Shown here piece after piece: positions 51,952 through 60,334 of a stretch of 64,000 nucleotides of DNA (position 1 is its first letter; every line of letters begins with the position of its first letter). Position numbers and translations under genes: made by a program. The stretch is taken from contig CAJTVL010000011.1 of assembly GCA_910579425.1 (NCBI GenBank), forward strand, positions 1-64,000, given 5' to 3'. This stretch comes from an uncultured Lachnospiraceae bacterium (GTDB lineage: Bacteria > Bacillota > Clostridia > Lachnospirales > Lachnospiraceae). Below the pieces are notes generated by a model. That model was given only the letters and a program-made list of their open reading frames with translations. It was not told the DNA's origin and ran no database searches.

Positions 51952-52719
51952 ATGAAAATATGTTTGAATACTCATAATCTGGCAGGTGATTTCTCCCTGG
52001 AGGAGCTGATACAAGTATGTAAAAGGCAGGGAATAGGGGGAATCGAATTCAGCGTAGGATATGGACATAAGCACGGTGTGGAACTGGAAACACCAGGAGA
52101 GGAAATCCTGGACATCCGTGAGCGGCTGTATGGAGAAGGGCTGGAGACGGTTTCCATTGCCACGTATTGTAGATTTGATGGGAAAGAGGAAGATGAGATT
52201 GCAAGAAATGTGGAGGATGCCAAAAAGGGGATTATTTTGGCATCGCAAATGGGAGCACCGGTTTTCTGGGTGGTGGGAAATGATCTCCCGGATTTTATTT
52301 CAAGGGATGCATTTATTGAACGGATCAGTAAAATCTTGGGAGAATTAGGGGACTTTGCCAGGGACTATGGTGTGAAAGTCCTGCTGAACATGCATGGAAC
52401 CTTCCAGTTCCGTAAGGATATGCAGGCAGTGATGAGGAAATGTGCAGAGAGAAATTGCGGACTTGTATACAATTGTGATGACGGGGATTTGGTTGGCGGT
52501 TCAGCGGAGCTTACCTTGGGGGAAGTGATGCCCTATCTGGCCCATGTGCATATGCATGAAATGCTGGGGATATTCCCTTATAAAGAAATGTTTGGAATAT
52601 TAAAAAGCCATGGATATAAGGGGTGGTTTTCAATTGTGGTGGACGAGCCGTCCTGTGAACCGGAGAGGATGATAGGATATTATAAGCGGCTGGCGGAGGC
52701 ATTATATACGAGTGCATAA
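51952..52719 (+). CDS. Second TIM-barrel epimerase-like protein
   Basis: A 255-residue AP-endonuclease-2-type barrel with AAGGAGAAGAA before the ATG. The usual strand-end ligands are less conserved than in 49747: where a Glu is common the sequence has LLNMHGTF, though YNCDDGDLVGG and HVHMHEM could still hold a metal. It may be an epimerase with changed metal site. It begins the second half of the island and is followed by amidohydrolase A2 after ten bases. Confidence 0.75.
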   Translation: MKICLNTHNLAGDFSLEELIQVCKRQGIGGIEFSVGYGHKHGVELETPGEEILDIRERLYGEGLETVSIATYCRFDGKEEDEIARNVEDAKKGIILASQMGAPVFWVVGNDLPDFISRDAFIERISKILGELGDFARDYGVKVLLNMHGTFQFRKDMQAVMRKCAERNCGLVYNCDDGDLVGGSAELTLGEVMPYLAHVHMHEMLGIFPYKEMFGILKSHGYKGWFSIVVDEPSCEPERMIGYYKRLAEALYTSA

Positions 52720-52729
52720 GGAGATAGGA

Positions 52730-54115
52730 ATGGGCGGATATATTTTTAAAAATGGCTGTATTGTGACAATGGACTCTGAGAGGCGAGTGATTCCCAAAGG
52801 AACAGTGGCGGTTTTGGATGGAGAGATTTTATGGGCAGGAGAGGGAGTGTGGGATGCAAGGCAGGAGGCTTTTTCAAAGGTCCAATTCACGGAGATTGAC
52901 TGCGAGGGGAAATGTGTCCTTCCGGGATTTATTGATTGCGGAGGATATGCAGGTTTTGGCTATCTCCACCATTTAAGTGTGGAAAACAAGGACAAAGAAG
53001 CCAAAGAGATTTTAAGTAAATTGCCGGCTGATTTTTTTCGGACGGAGGGAAGATGTGTGGCCCGTCAGAGAATTGGGCTGGGGTATACCACAGGGGTGGT
53101 AAATTACCCCTGGCCGGATCAGGAGAAGAGGGATCATTATTGGAAGAAAGTACAGGAATCATTGAGCGGACAGAGGACGCAGGGAATCCGAATGGTTGCA
53201 GGAGCAGGCATACCAGCCCGGGAAATAGATGAGAAGGATAAAGAGAAGCTTCTGATAGGGATGAGAGAAGAGGAAAAGAAATCTTCCAGGTTAAGCTGGC
53301 GGCTGTATTTGGGAAATCTGGTTGGAGATCCGGAAAGGCATGGAGGGTTAAACAAAAGCGTTTCCTGTGAGGAAACGGCTTCGGCTGTCAAACAGTTAAG
53401 AGCTGTGAAGGAACTGAAAGTCCCCCTCACTGCCAATGTTTTTAAAAATGATGTGACAGTGCTGGGAAATGCGGCAGAAGATATTTGGGAGGGGAATGAA
53501 TGGCTGTTTCAGTATGGAAATGATCTGACTTACCGGGAGATTATGGAGATTGCCAGACATAAAATCGCCATAGCGCATGGGGTGGAGGAATCTATACGTT
53601 ATTGTCCTTTTGCTGAAATGCTGGAGAGAGGCATTCCCTGTGCGCTTATGAATGAAAATGGATTTCGTGGGGGAAGCCTGGATCCCTTTCAGACGGCAAG
53701 AAGGGCACAAATGATTGAGCAGCTTAGGTTTGATGATCTTTATTATCTTCCGGTGGGAAAGCAGTTGGAACTGATGACGGTGGACGCCGCAAGGGCCCTG
53801 GGGATAGATAAGAAGACCGGTTCCTTAGAGCCGGGAAAACACGGGGATATTATCACAGTGGATCTTCGAAGGGCCAGAACCACCCCCTTCTACGATATGC
53901 CTGTCCATCGTCTAATGATGGATGGAAACAGCAGCCATGTGGCGGAGGTCATGGTAGACGGGGAACTGCTGGTGGAAAAAGGGAAGTTACTAAGAGAGAG
54001 GACAGATGCTGAAAAGGAGCAGGAAGATTTATGGGCACAGAAGCTTAAAAGTTTCCTGGACAAAGACGGGTACAGGCCCAGAAATACGGCTGGGGAAGCA
54101 TATGCAGGATTATAG
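52730..54115 (+). CDS. Amidohydrolase A2, pseudoenzyme without metal ligands
   Basis: A 461-residue protein, clearly a paralogue of A1 (42618): the opening GGYIFKNGCIVTMDSERRV, the C-terminal YLPVGKQLELMTVDAARALG and FYDMPVHRLMMDG align along their length. Yet every ligand is gone. The HxH pair is Gly71 and Tyr73 (DCGGYAGFG), the beta-6 His region reads LFQYGNDLT, and the Asp region reads LMNENGFRGG. The frame is intact, codon use is normal and the ribosome site AAGGAGATAGGA is good, so it is kept as a protein. A scaffold, regulatory or binding role is likely. Confidence 0.85.
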   Translation: MGGYIFKNGCIVTMDSERRVIPKGTVAVLDGEILWAGEGVWDARQEAFSKVQFTEIDCEGKCVLPGFIDCGGYAGFGYLHHLSVENKDKEAKEILSKLPADFFRTEGRCVARQRIGLGYTTGVVNYPWPDQEKRDHYWKKVQESLSGQRTQGIRMVAGAGIPAREIDEKDKEKLLIGMREEEKKSSRLSWRLYLGNLVGDPERHGGLNKSVSCEETASAVKQLRAVKELKVPLTANVFKNDVTVLGNAAEDIWEGNEWLFQYGNDLTYREIMEIARHKIAIAHGVEESIRYCPFAEMLERGIPCALMNENGFRGGSLDPFQTARRAQMIEQLRFDDLYYLPVGKQLELMTVDAARALGIDKKTGSLEPGKHGDIITVDLRRARTTPFYDMPVHRLMMDGNSSHVAEVMVDGELLVEKGKLLRERTDAEKEQEDLWAQKLKSFLDKDGYRPRNTAGEAYAGL

Positions 54116-54124
54116 GGGGACGGA

Positions 54125-55582
54125 ATGAAAAGAGCGGATATACTGTTAAAAAATGCGGTCATTGTGACGATGGATCAAGGGCGTCGGATCATAGATCAGG
54201 GAGTCGTTGCAGTGAAGGGCAGATACATAGCTGCTGTGGGGGGAGAAGAACTGCAAAAGGAATTTCAAGGGGAAAGGGAGATTGACTGCAAAGGAAACAT
54301 TCTCCTTCCGGGTCTTATCAACTGTCATTCCCATGCAGGCCATTGCCTGATGGGAAAGCTTGAATCCGATACCATGAAAAACTGGTGGCCAATGCTGATT
54401 CAGGTGTATGAAAATTATGCTGATTCTGATTTTTGGTATACGGACGGTAAGCTTCATGGCGCAAGTGCGATTCATAATGGTATCACAACCACAGTCAATG
54501 TGATGGGAAGTACCCCTATGGGCGACTGCCCGGAGATCCCCATAAGCCATGGAACCGGTTATATCCAGACAGGCGGGCGTGAAATCCTGGGCGTCGGAAT
54601 TCCTTATGGAGAGAGCTATCCCAAAAGATATACCCGGTGGAAAGACGGAAGACAGGTAGAGGTCCGGGCGTCTTATGATGACATGCTTGCGGGGACGGAA
54701 GAGACACTGCGCAGGATGCAGGGAGCCTTTGACGGGTTGACCCATGTTTTTGTAACGCCGCATCAATTGCTGATGGGGCATGCCATGGGAGAAAGTAATC
54801 CGGGTAATTTGAGTAAACTTACCCCCATGGAACTGGATATTAACCAAAAAGTGCGGCAACTGGCCCAAAAATATAATACGCAGATCTACACCGATACATA
54901 CGGAGGCTGGATTACGCTTGCATATACGGATAAGGAGAATATGCTTCTGGGGCCGGATGTGTTGATCGGGATGGAGCATGTGGCGGCTGCCAATTATAAA
55001 GAGCTGGAAATATTCCGTCAGACAGGTACCAAGATGTACTATACCGCGGAGGGATATTATAAAAGAACGCCGATCAGTGAGGCGGTTGAGATGGGGATTC
55101 CGGTGGGAATTACGACAAACGGATGTGCGCCGAGAACAACATTGGATTTGCTAGAATCCCTGCGCAGGGTATTGCTGTCCGAGCGTATTTTCCATGATGA
55201 TAACCGTTATCTGCCGGCGATGAAAGCGCTGGAAATGGTAACTGTGGATGCGGCAAAATGTATTGGTTTTGAGGAAAGCTTAGGTTCTATAGAGCCGGGG
55301 AAGCTGGCAGATTTGGTTCAGCTTGACTGGATGAAGGACAAATTCTTCCCACAGTTATCCCCCATAGACAAAATCGTTTACGAGGGATCCGGTGGCGATT
55401 TTTCCCTGGCGATTGTCAATGGAAAAATTGTAATGGAGGAGGGAAGGCTTACAGGAGTTGATGAGGAGGAAATTCTGGAGGAGGCCGACCAGATACACAG
55501 AAAAGTGGTGCGGGACTGCCATCTGGAAGCGATGGCATGTCCGGTTATTTTTGGCAGGACAAGAGTAGAGAAAACAGATTAA
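54125..55582 (+). CDS. Amidohydrolase B2, partial metal site with Asp changed to Asn
   Basis: A 485-residue paralogue of B1 (45048). His68 and His70 (NCHSHAGHC) and His285 (GMEHVAA) are present; the beta-5 His is Tyr255 (QIYTDTYGGW) and the catalytic Asp is Asn332 (TTNGCAPR). The strongly shared parts (ESLRR, RIFHDDNRYLPAMKALEM) show that the changes are not random decay. It starts nine bases after the A2 stop, with GGGGGACGGA upstream, and ends the island before a large terminator. Confidence 0.85.
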   Translation: MKRADILLKNAVIVTMDQGRRIIDQGVVAVKGRYIAAVGGEELQKEFQGEREIDCKGNILLPGLINCHSHAGHCLMGKLESDTMKNWWPMLIQVYENYADSDFWYTDGKLHGASAIHNGITTTVNVMGSTPMGDCPEIPISHGTGYIQTGGREILGVGIPYGESYPKRYTRWKDGRQVEVRASYDDMLAGTEETLRRMQGAFDGLTHVFVTPHQLLMGHAMGESNPGNLSKLTPMELDINQKVRQLAQKYNTQIYTDTYGGWITLAYTDKENMLLGPDVLIGMEHVAAANYKELEIFRQTGTKMYYTAEGYYKRTPISEAVEMGIPVGITTNGCAPRTTLDLLESLRRVLLSERIFHDDNRYLPAMKALEMVTVDAAKCIGFEESLGSIEPGKLADLVQLDWMKDKFFPQLSPIDKIVYEGSGGDFSLAIVNGKIVMEEGRLTGVDEEEILEEADQIHRKVVRDCHLEAMACPVIFGRTRVEKTD

Positions 55583-55587
55583 CCGAT

Positions 55588-55631
55588 TTTACAGGCAGCG
55601 GCAAGGTTCTATTTTTGTCGCTGCCTGTAAA
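55588..55631. terminator. Large terminator between the island and adenine deaminase
   Basis: TTTACAGGCAGCG pairs perfectly with CGCTGCCTGTAAA, and four more pairs extend the stem inward (one G:U). The loop is ten bases. It sits between convergent genes and works in either direction, although only A/T-rich flanks rather than clean T-runs follow. Confidence 0.7.
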
Positions 55632-55664
55632 TATTTGGCGAAAACCTTATTCGGTTATCCGTGT

Positions 55665-57473
55665 CTAAACCTCAATATCCACAAAGCAGAACCGGGTGCA
55701 GTCCACCAGTCCCCGGTCAGTGAGCCGAAGCTCCGGCAGGCAGGCCAAGGGAATCAGGGCCATGGTCATGAAAGGCGAGGGCATAGAGCAGCCGATCTTT
55801 TTCCAGGCCTCTTCCAAGGCGGCTACAATCTTTCCGATTTCCTCCACAGGCTTGTCGCTCATCAGTCCTGCAATGGGAAGGGGAACCAGTCCCAGCACTT
55901 CCCCGTTTTGGACGGCGCACATACCGCCGCCGCATTGGATCAGGGTGTTGGCGGCCAGGGCCATATCCTCGTCGTTGGTGCCTACTACAAGCAGATTGTG
56001 GGCATCGTGGGCTACCGTGGAGGCCATGGCTCCACAGCGGATTCCAAAGCCCTTCACGAAACCAAAGCCCTTCTTGCCGGTTTTGTGATGCCGCTCGAAT
56101 ACCACTGTCTTGAGTACATCCTGTTCCACATCGGATAAAAGCAATCCGTCCTTTACCTTCAGGGTGACATGGCGCTCGTAATCGCCTACTCTTGCGGGGA
56201 TCACTTCGATGGCGCGCACCTCTACCGTCCCCTGGGCGCTGACACACGCTTCTTTGGCGGGAACGCGGAAGGTTTCGGGTGTGATCTCATCCCGGATGTG
56301 GATGGAGCGGGTGGCCCATTCCGGGTAAGTATAAGGGGCGTATTCCTCCACAATAGTGCCGTCCTGGGCGGCCAGCTCGCCGTTGATCCAGACTTTCTTC
56401 ACATTCAGACCATCCAGGTTGTCAAGCAGCACCATATCTGCGCATTTTCCCGGGGTGATGCTCCCCAGCTCGTGATCCATCTGGAAACACTGGGCGCAGT
56501 TGATGGTCACCATCTGGATGGCGGTAAGGACGTCGATGCCTTCTTCCACCGCCCGGCGGACAATATGATCCAGATGTCCTTGGGACAGGAGGGTGTGGGG
56601 ATGGGTGTCGTCGGAGATCAGACATGCGAAGCGGGTGTCCACTTTATTTTCCGTGATGCTTTTGGACACCTCCTTCAAATCGTGCCATGCGGAGCCCTCG
56701 CGGAACATGGCGTACATGCCAAGACGCATTTTGGCAAGGGCGTCCTCTGCCCTGGTGGATTCGTGGCAGCAGCGGATGCCGGAGGCGGCGTAGGCATTTA
56801 ACCCCTTTCCGTTTTCGGGCATAGAGTAGTGGCCGGTGACAATCTTTCCCGCTTTCAGGGTGTTTCCGGTAATGGCGTGGGTCTCCTCATTGGAAGAGAG
56901 GATGCCGGGGAAGTTCATCATCTCCCCGAGGCCCACGCAGGTATCCCACTCCATGGTCTCGGCTACGTCCCGGGGGCCCACGTGGGAGCCGGTATCCTCA
57001 AAGCCGGGAACCGCGGGCACACAGGAGGGTGTAGTCAGCATGGCTTTCAGCGGGGTGCGGGCGGCGTCCTCCATCATGCACTGGACGCCTTCAAGTCCCA
57101 GCACGTTGCAGATCTCGTGGGGATCCATGTAGATACCCACAGTTCCGTGGGGGATGACCGCTTTGGCGTATTCGCCTACGCCCATCATGGAAGATTCCAC
57201 GTGGATATGGCCGTCCAGAAAACCGGGAGCAAGGTATTGCCCGCCGGCATCGACTACCTGTGTGCCCTCGCCGATACAGTGTCCGGCGTCGCCCACCAGG
57301 GCGATACGCCCTCCGGATACGGCGACAGATACATCCGGCAAAATCTCCTTCGTGCAGACATTGACCAGATTGGCATGGACAATGACCAGGTCGGCCGGCC
57401 GGGCGCCTCCTGCAACTGCCGATAGCTGGGCGCTGACTTCCCATAGGGGATGTTTACAGAAATGATTGATCAT
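55665..57473 (-). CDS. ade: Adenine deaminase
   Basis: Converts adenine to hypoxanthine and ammonia for purine salvage. The 602-residue length and the features fit: HxH in FLDGHIHVESSMM, YMDPHEICNVLG, TGHYSMPENGKGLNAY, LISDDTHPHTLLSQGHLDH and the C-terminal domain typical of AdeC. GGAGGTAGC stands before the ATG. It is a fifth amidohydrolase-superfamily member next to the island but belongs to another subfamily, with all catalytic residues kept, and is transcribed in the opposite direction. I see no purine riboswitch before it. Confidence 0.93.
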   Translation of the reverse strand: MINHFCKHPLWEVSAQLSAVAGGARPADLVIVHANLVNVCTKEILPDVSVAVSGGRIALVGDAGHCIGEGTQVVDAGGQYLAPGFLDGHIHVESSMMGVGEYAKAVIPHGTVGIYMDPHEICNVLGLEGVQCMMEDAARTPLKAMLTTPSCVPAVPGFEDTGSHVGPRDVAETMEWDTCVGLGEMMNFPGILSSNEETHAITGNTLKAGKIVTGHYSMPENGKGLNAYAASGIRCCHESTRAEDALAKMRLGMYAMFREGSAWHDLKEVSKSITENKVDTRFACLISDDTHPHTLLSQGHLDHIVRRAVEEGIDVLTAIQMVTINCAQCFQMDHELGSITPGKCADMVLLDNLDGLNVKKVWINGELAAQDGTIVEEYAPYTYPEWATRSIHIRDEITPETFRVPAKEACVSAQGTVEVRAIEVIPARVGDYERHVTLKVKDGLLLSDVEQDVLKTVVFERHHKTGKKGFGFVKGFGIRCGAMASTVAHDAHNLLVVGTNDEDMALAANTLIQCGGGMCAVQNGEVLGLVPLPIAGLMSDKPVEEIGKIVAALEEAWKKIGCSMPSPFMTMALIPLACLPELRLTDRGLVDCTRFCFVDIEV

Positions 57474-57628
57474 GCTACCTCCATTCTGCCGCCGCCAGGC
57501 GGCTCTTAAATAAATTGAATATAAGAATTATACGGCATTTTTACGGAAATTGCCATATTGACGGGAAAAACTGATAAAAGTTTGAGGTATTTGAATGGAA
57601 TGATTTGTAACAAGATACGATCAACATT

Positions 57629-57724
57629 ATGATTGACAGAGAGGAGCTGCTAAAGCAAAAGGAATACTATAAGGAAGGAGAGAAGCTGAATATGTGTAAG
57701 GCGATGGAGGACTGGAAAGAGTAA
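57629..57724 (+). pseudogene. C-terminal scrap of an Rpn-like protein
   Basis: A 31-codon frame, IDREELLKQKEYYKEGEK then LNMCKAMEDWKE and stop. The MCKAMEDW segment resembles the tail found in Rpn-family nucleases. There is no ribosome site. Nothing else in the 57474-57801 gap is recognisable. Confidence 0.35.
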
Positions 57725-57801
57725 TTACTGCAACAGGGTTTTAAGGAGAAGAAAAATGTGGTAAAATATGAAAAAATGTACAGGAGAAAGGTAGGAATAA
57801 A

Positions 57802-59193
57802 ATGGAACTGACCAATATTAAGGATATATTCCGTGAAAAAGAAAGCTATGCGGAGAAAGAGGTAACGGTAGGCGGATGGGTGAGAAGCAACCGGGACTCC
57901 AAAAACTTCGGGTTTCTGGTGGTGAATGACGGAAGCTTTTTTGAACCGCTGCAGGTGGTGTACTCTGACGCCCTTGAGGATTTTGATGCGATTGCCAAGG
58001 TGGGCGTGGGCGCCGCGGTCACTGTGACAGGGAAGATTGTGGTAACGCCGGGAGCCAAGCAGCCTTTGGAGATGCAGGCCCGGGAGGTTGTGGTGGAAGG
58101 GATTTCCCCCTCGGATTACCCTCTGCAGAAGAAGCGGCACAGCTTTGAATATCTGCGTACTATATCCCATCTGCGGGCGCGGACGAACACTTTTCAGGCA
58201 GTGTTTAGGGTGCGTTCTCTGGCGGCCTTTGCCATCCATCAGTTTTTCCAGGAGAGAGGATTCGTCTATGTGCATACCCCTCTGATTACCGGAAGCGACT
58301 GCGAGGGAGCGGGAGAAATGTTTAAGGTGACTACCCTGGAGCTGGAAAATGTGCCGAGGACCCAGGAGGGGGCAGTGGATTACAGCCAGGACTTTTTCGG
58401 CAAGCCTACCAACCTGACGGTGAGCGGGCAGCTTGATGTGGAGACCTATGCCTTTGCGTTTAAGAATGTTTATACCTTTGGCCCGACCTTCCGGGCAGAG
58501 AATTCCAACACGGCGCGCCATGCGGCAGAGTTCTGGATGATCGAGCCGGAGATGTGCTTTGCGGACTTAAAGGACGATATGGCGGTTGCGGAGGAAATGC
58601 TGAAGTATGTGATCCGCTACGTTCTGGAGAATGCGCCGGAGGAGATGGCATTTTTTAATCAGTTTGTGGACAAGGGGCTGATCGAACGTCTTACCCATGT
58701 GCTGGACTCTGAGTTCGGGCATGTGACCTATACCCAGGCCATTGAGATTTTGGAGAAGCACAATGATGAATTTGAATATAAGGTGGCATGGGGGAGCGAT
58801 TTGCAGACCGAGCACGAAAGGTATCTCACGGAAAAAGAATTTAAGCGCCCGGTGTTTGTGACGGATTATCCCAAGGAGATCAAGGCTTTTTATATGAAGC
58901 TGAACGAGGATGGAAAGACTGTGGCGGCCATGGACTGCCTGGTTCCGGGCATCGGCGAGATCATCGGCGGGAGCCAGAGGGAAGATAAGCTGGAGCTTCT
59001 GGAGAAGAGGATAGAGGAGCTTGGCTTAAACAAAGAAGATTATGACTTTTACCTTGACCTGCGCCGCTATGGTTCCGTGCGCCATGCAGGCTTCGGGCTG
59101 GGTTTTGAGAGATGCGTGATGTACCTGACAGGCATGGCTAACATCAGGGACGTGATTCCCTTCCCGAGGACAGTGAATAACTGCGAATTGTAA
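57802..59193 (+). CDS. asnS: Asparagine-tRNA ligase
   Basis: Charges tRNA-Asn. The 463-residue class II synthetase has an N-terminal OB fold (EVTVGGWVRSNRDSKNFGF), motif 2 in FGPTFRAENSNTARHAAEF, and motif 3 in GFGLGFERCVMYLTGMANIRD. The EPEMCFADL and WMIEPEM segments favour Asn over Asp or Lys. GAAAGGTAGG precedes the ATG. I see no T-box leader in the short gap before it. Unrelated in function to the haem operon that follows after 28 bases, though it may be co-transcribed. Confidence 0.93.
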   Translation: MELTNIKDIFREKESYAEKEVTVGGWVRSNRDSKNFGFLVVNDGSFFEPLQVVYSDALEDFDAIAKVGVGAAVTVTGKIVVTPGAKQPLEMQAREVVVEGISPSDYPLQKKRHSFEYLRTISHLRARTNTFQAVFRVRSLAAFAIHQFFQERGFVYVHTPLITGSDCEGAGEMFKVTTLELENVPRTQEGAVDYSQDFFGKPTNLTVSGQLDVETYAFAFKNVYTFGPTFRAENSNTARHAAEFWMIEPEMCFADLKDDMAVAEEMLKYVIRYVLENAPEEMAFFNQFVDKGLIERLTHVLDSEFGHVTYTQAIEILEKHNDEFEYKVAWGSDLQTEHERYLTEKEFKRPVFVTDYPKEIKAFYMKLNEDGKTVAAMDCLVPGIGEIIGGSQREDKLELLEKRIEELGLNKEDYDFYLDLRRYGSVRHAGFGLGFERCVMYLTGMANIRDVIPFPRTVNNCEL

Positions 59194-59221
59194 GAAATAG
59201 ACAGGAAGCGAAAAACGGATC

Positions 59222-60334
59222 ATGATATTTGTCATTTCCACTAATTACAAAAATGCAAAGGCAGGCTTTCGGGAAAAAATGGCCCTGACGCCCTGTCAGG
59301 CCGGCAGGTTTCAGGGCGCCTGTAAGGAGGCGGGGATTGAGGAGAGCGTGTATCTTTCCACCTGTAACCGCTGCGAGCTGTATGGAAAGGGCGATTACGG
59401 GCAGGCCTTAACCCTCCTTTCCGGGGAGACGAAAACGGATGTTTCGGAGTTGAAAGGCTGCATCCTCATCAAGCAGGGGGAGGCGGCCATCCGCCATCTT
59501 TTTCATGTGGCAAGCGGCATGGATTCCATGGTCATAGGAGAAGACGAAATTTTAGGGCAGCTCAGAAGGGCTTATTTGAGCGCCAAGGACGGGGGCTTTA
59601 CCGGATTTTATTTCAATACGGTATTTCAGGCGGCTTTGGAAGCGGCAAAAAGGGTTAAGACACAGACGCTTTTGTCCAAAAGTTCCGTCAGCATAGCAAC
59701 CCTTGCGGCGGCCCAGTGCCACAGGTTTTTGGAGGGGAAGAAAAGAGTTCTGCTGATGGGGGGCAGCGGGGATATCGGGAGAAAGGTGATAAAAAATCTG
59801 CTCTCCTACGGGGACTGTGAGATCACGGCCACCGTGAGGGAGAGCCATTCTCTGCCAGAGGGTGTGAGGATCGTGCCTTTTGCAGACAGGTATCTCTATA
59901 TGCAGGAGGCTGATATTATCATAAGCGCCACTTCCAGCCCCCATTATACGGTCACAAGAGCCATGCTGGAGAAAAACAAAGTGGGACCCGCAAAAAGACT
60001 TTTTGTGGATCTTGCAGTTCCCAGGGATATTGACGATTGCGTGCTGGAACTGCAGGGCAGCGCTTTGCTTAACATGGATGACTTTGAGAAAATTGCTGAA
60101 AAAAATAACGAGATTAAAAAGAGTGAGCTAGAGACGGCGGAGGGAATTCTTTTGGAAGGAATAGACGGGCTTCGCAAGGAAATCGCCTTCCATGAATTTT
60201 TCCCCGAGCTTCCCCGGATAAAGGAAAAGCTGCCGAAGGATATGGAGCAGTTTATCTACCGGTACCGGAAAATAGCAAATGGGGACGAGCTTGCCAGCTT
60301 TTTGGGCGTGTTGCTGCGGATGGGGTCGGAATGA
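59222..60334 (+). CDS. hemA: Glutamyl-tRNA reductase
   Basis: First committed step of tetrapyrrole synthesis: reduces glutamyl-tRNA to glutamate-1-semialdehyde. The catalytic Cys lies in YLSTCNRCELYG near residue 47. IRHLFHVASGMDSMVIGEDEILGQ is the substrate region, and VLLMGGSGDIGRK the NADPH-binding fold. At 370 residues it is shorter than the usual 420, and the C-terminal dimerisation helix seems reduced. The stop overlaps the next start as ATGA. Confidence 0.92.
   Translation: MIFVISTNYKNAKAGFREKMALTPCQAGRFQGACKEAGIEESVYLSTCNRCELYGKGDYGQALTLLSGETKTDVSELKGCILIKQGEAAIRHLFHVASGMDSMVIGEDEILGQLRRAYLSAKDGGFTGFYFNTVFQAALEAAKRVKTQTLLSKSSVSIATLAAAQCHRFLEGKKRVLLMGGSGDIGRKVIKNLLSYGDCEITATVRESHSLPEGVRIVPFADRYLYMQEADIIISATSSPHYTVTRAMLEKNKVGPAKRLFVDLAVPRDIDDCVLELQGSALLNMDDFEKIAEKNNEIKKSELETAEGILLEGIDGLRKEIAFHEFFPELPRIKEKLPKDMEQFIYRYRKIANGDELASFLGVLLRMGSE

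Noticed and set aside
57474..57801. Purine riboswitch before ade, or T-box before asnS.
   Set aside because: No conserved purine-aptamer core or T-box sequence is visible and the gaps are short.
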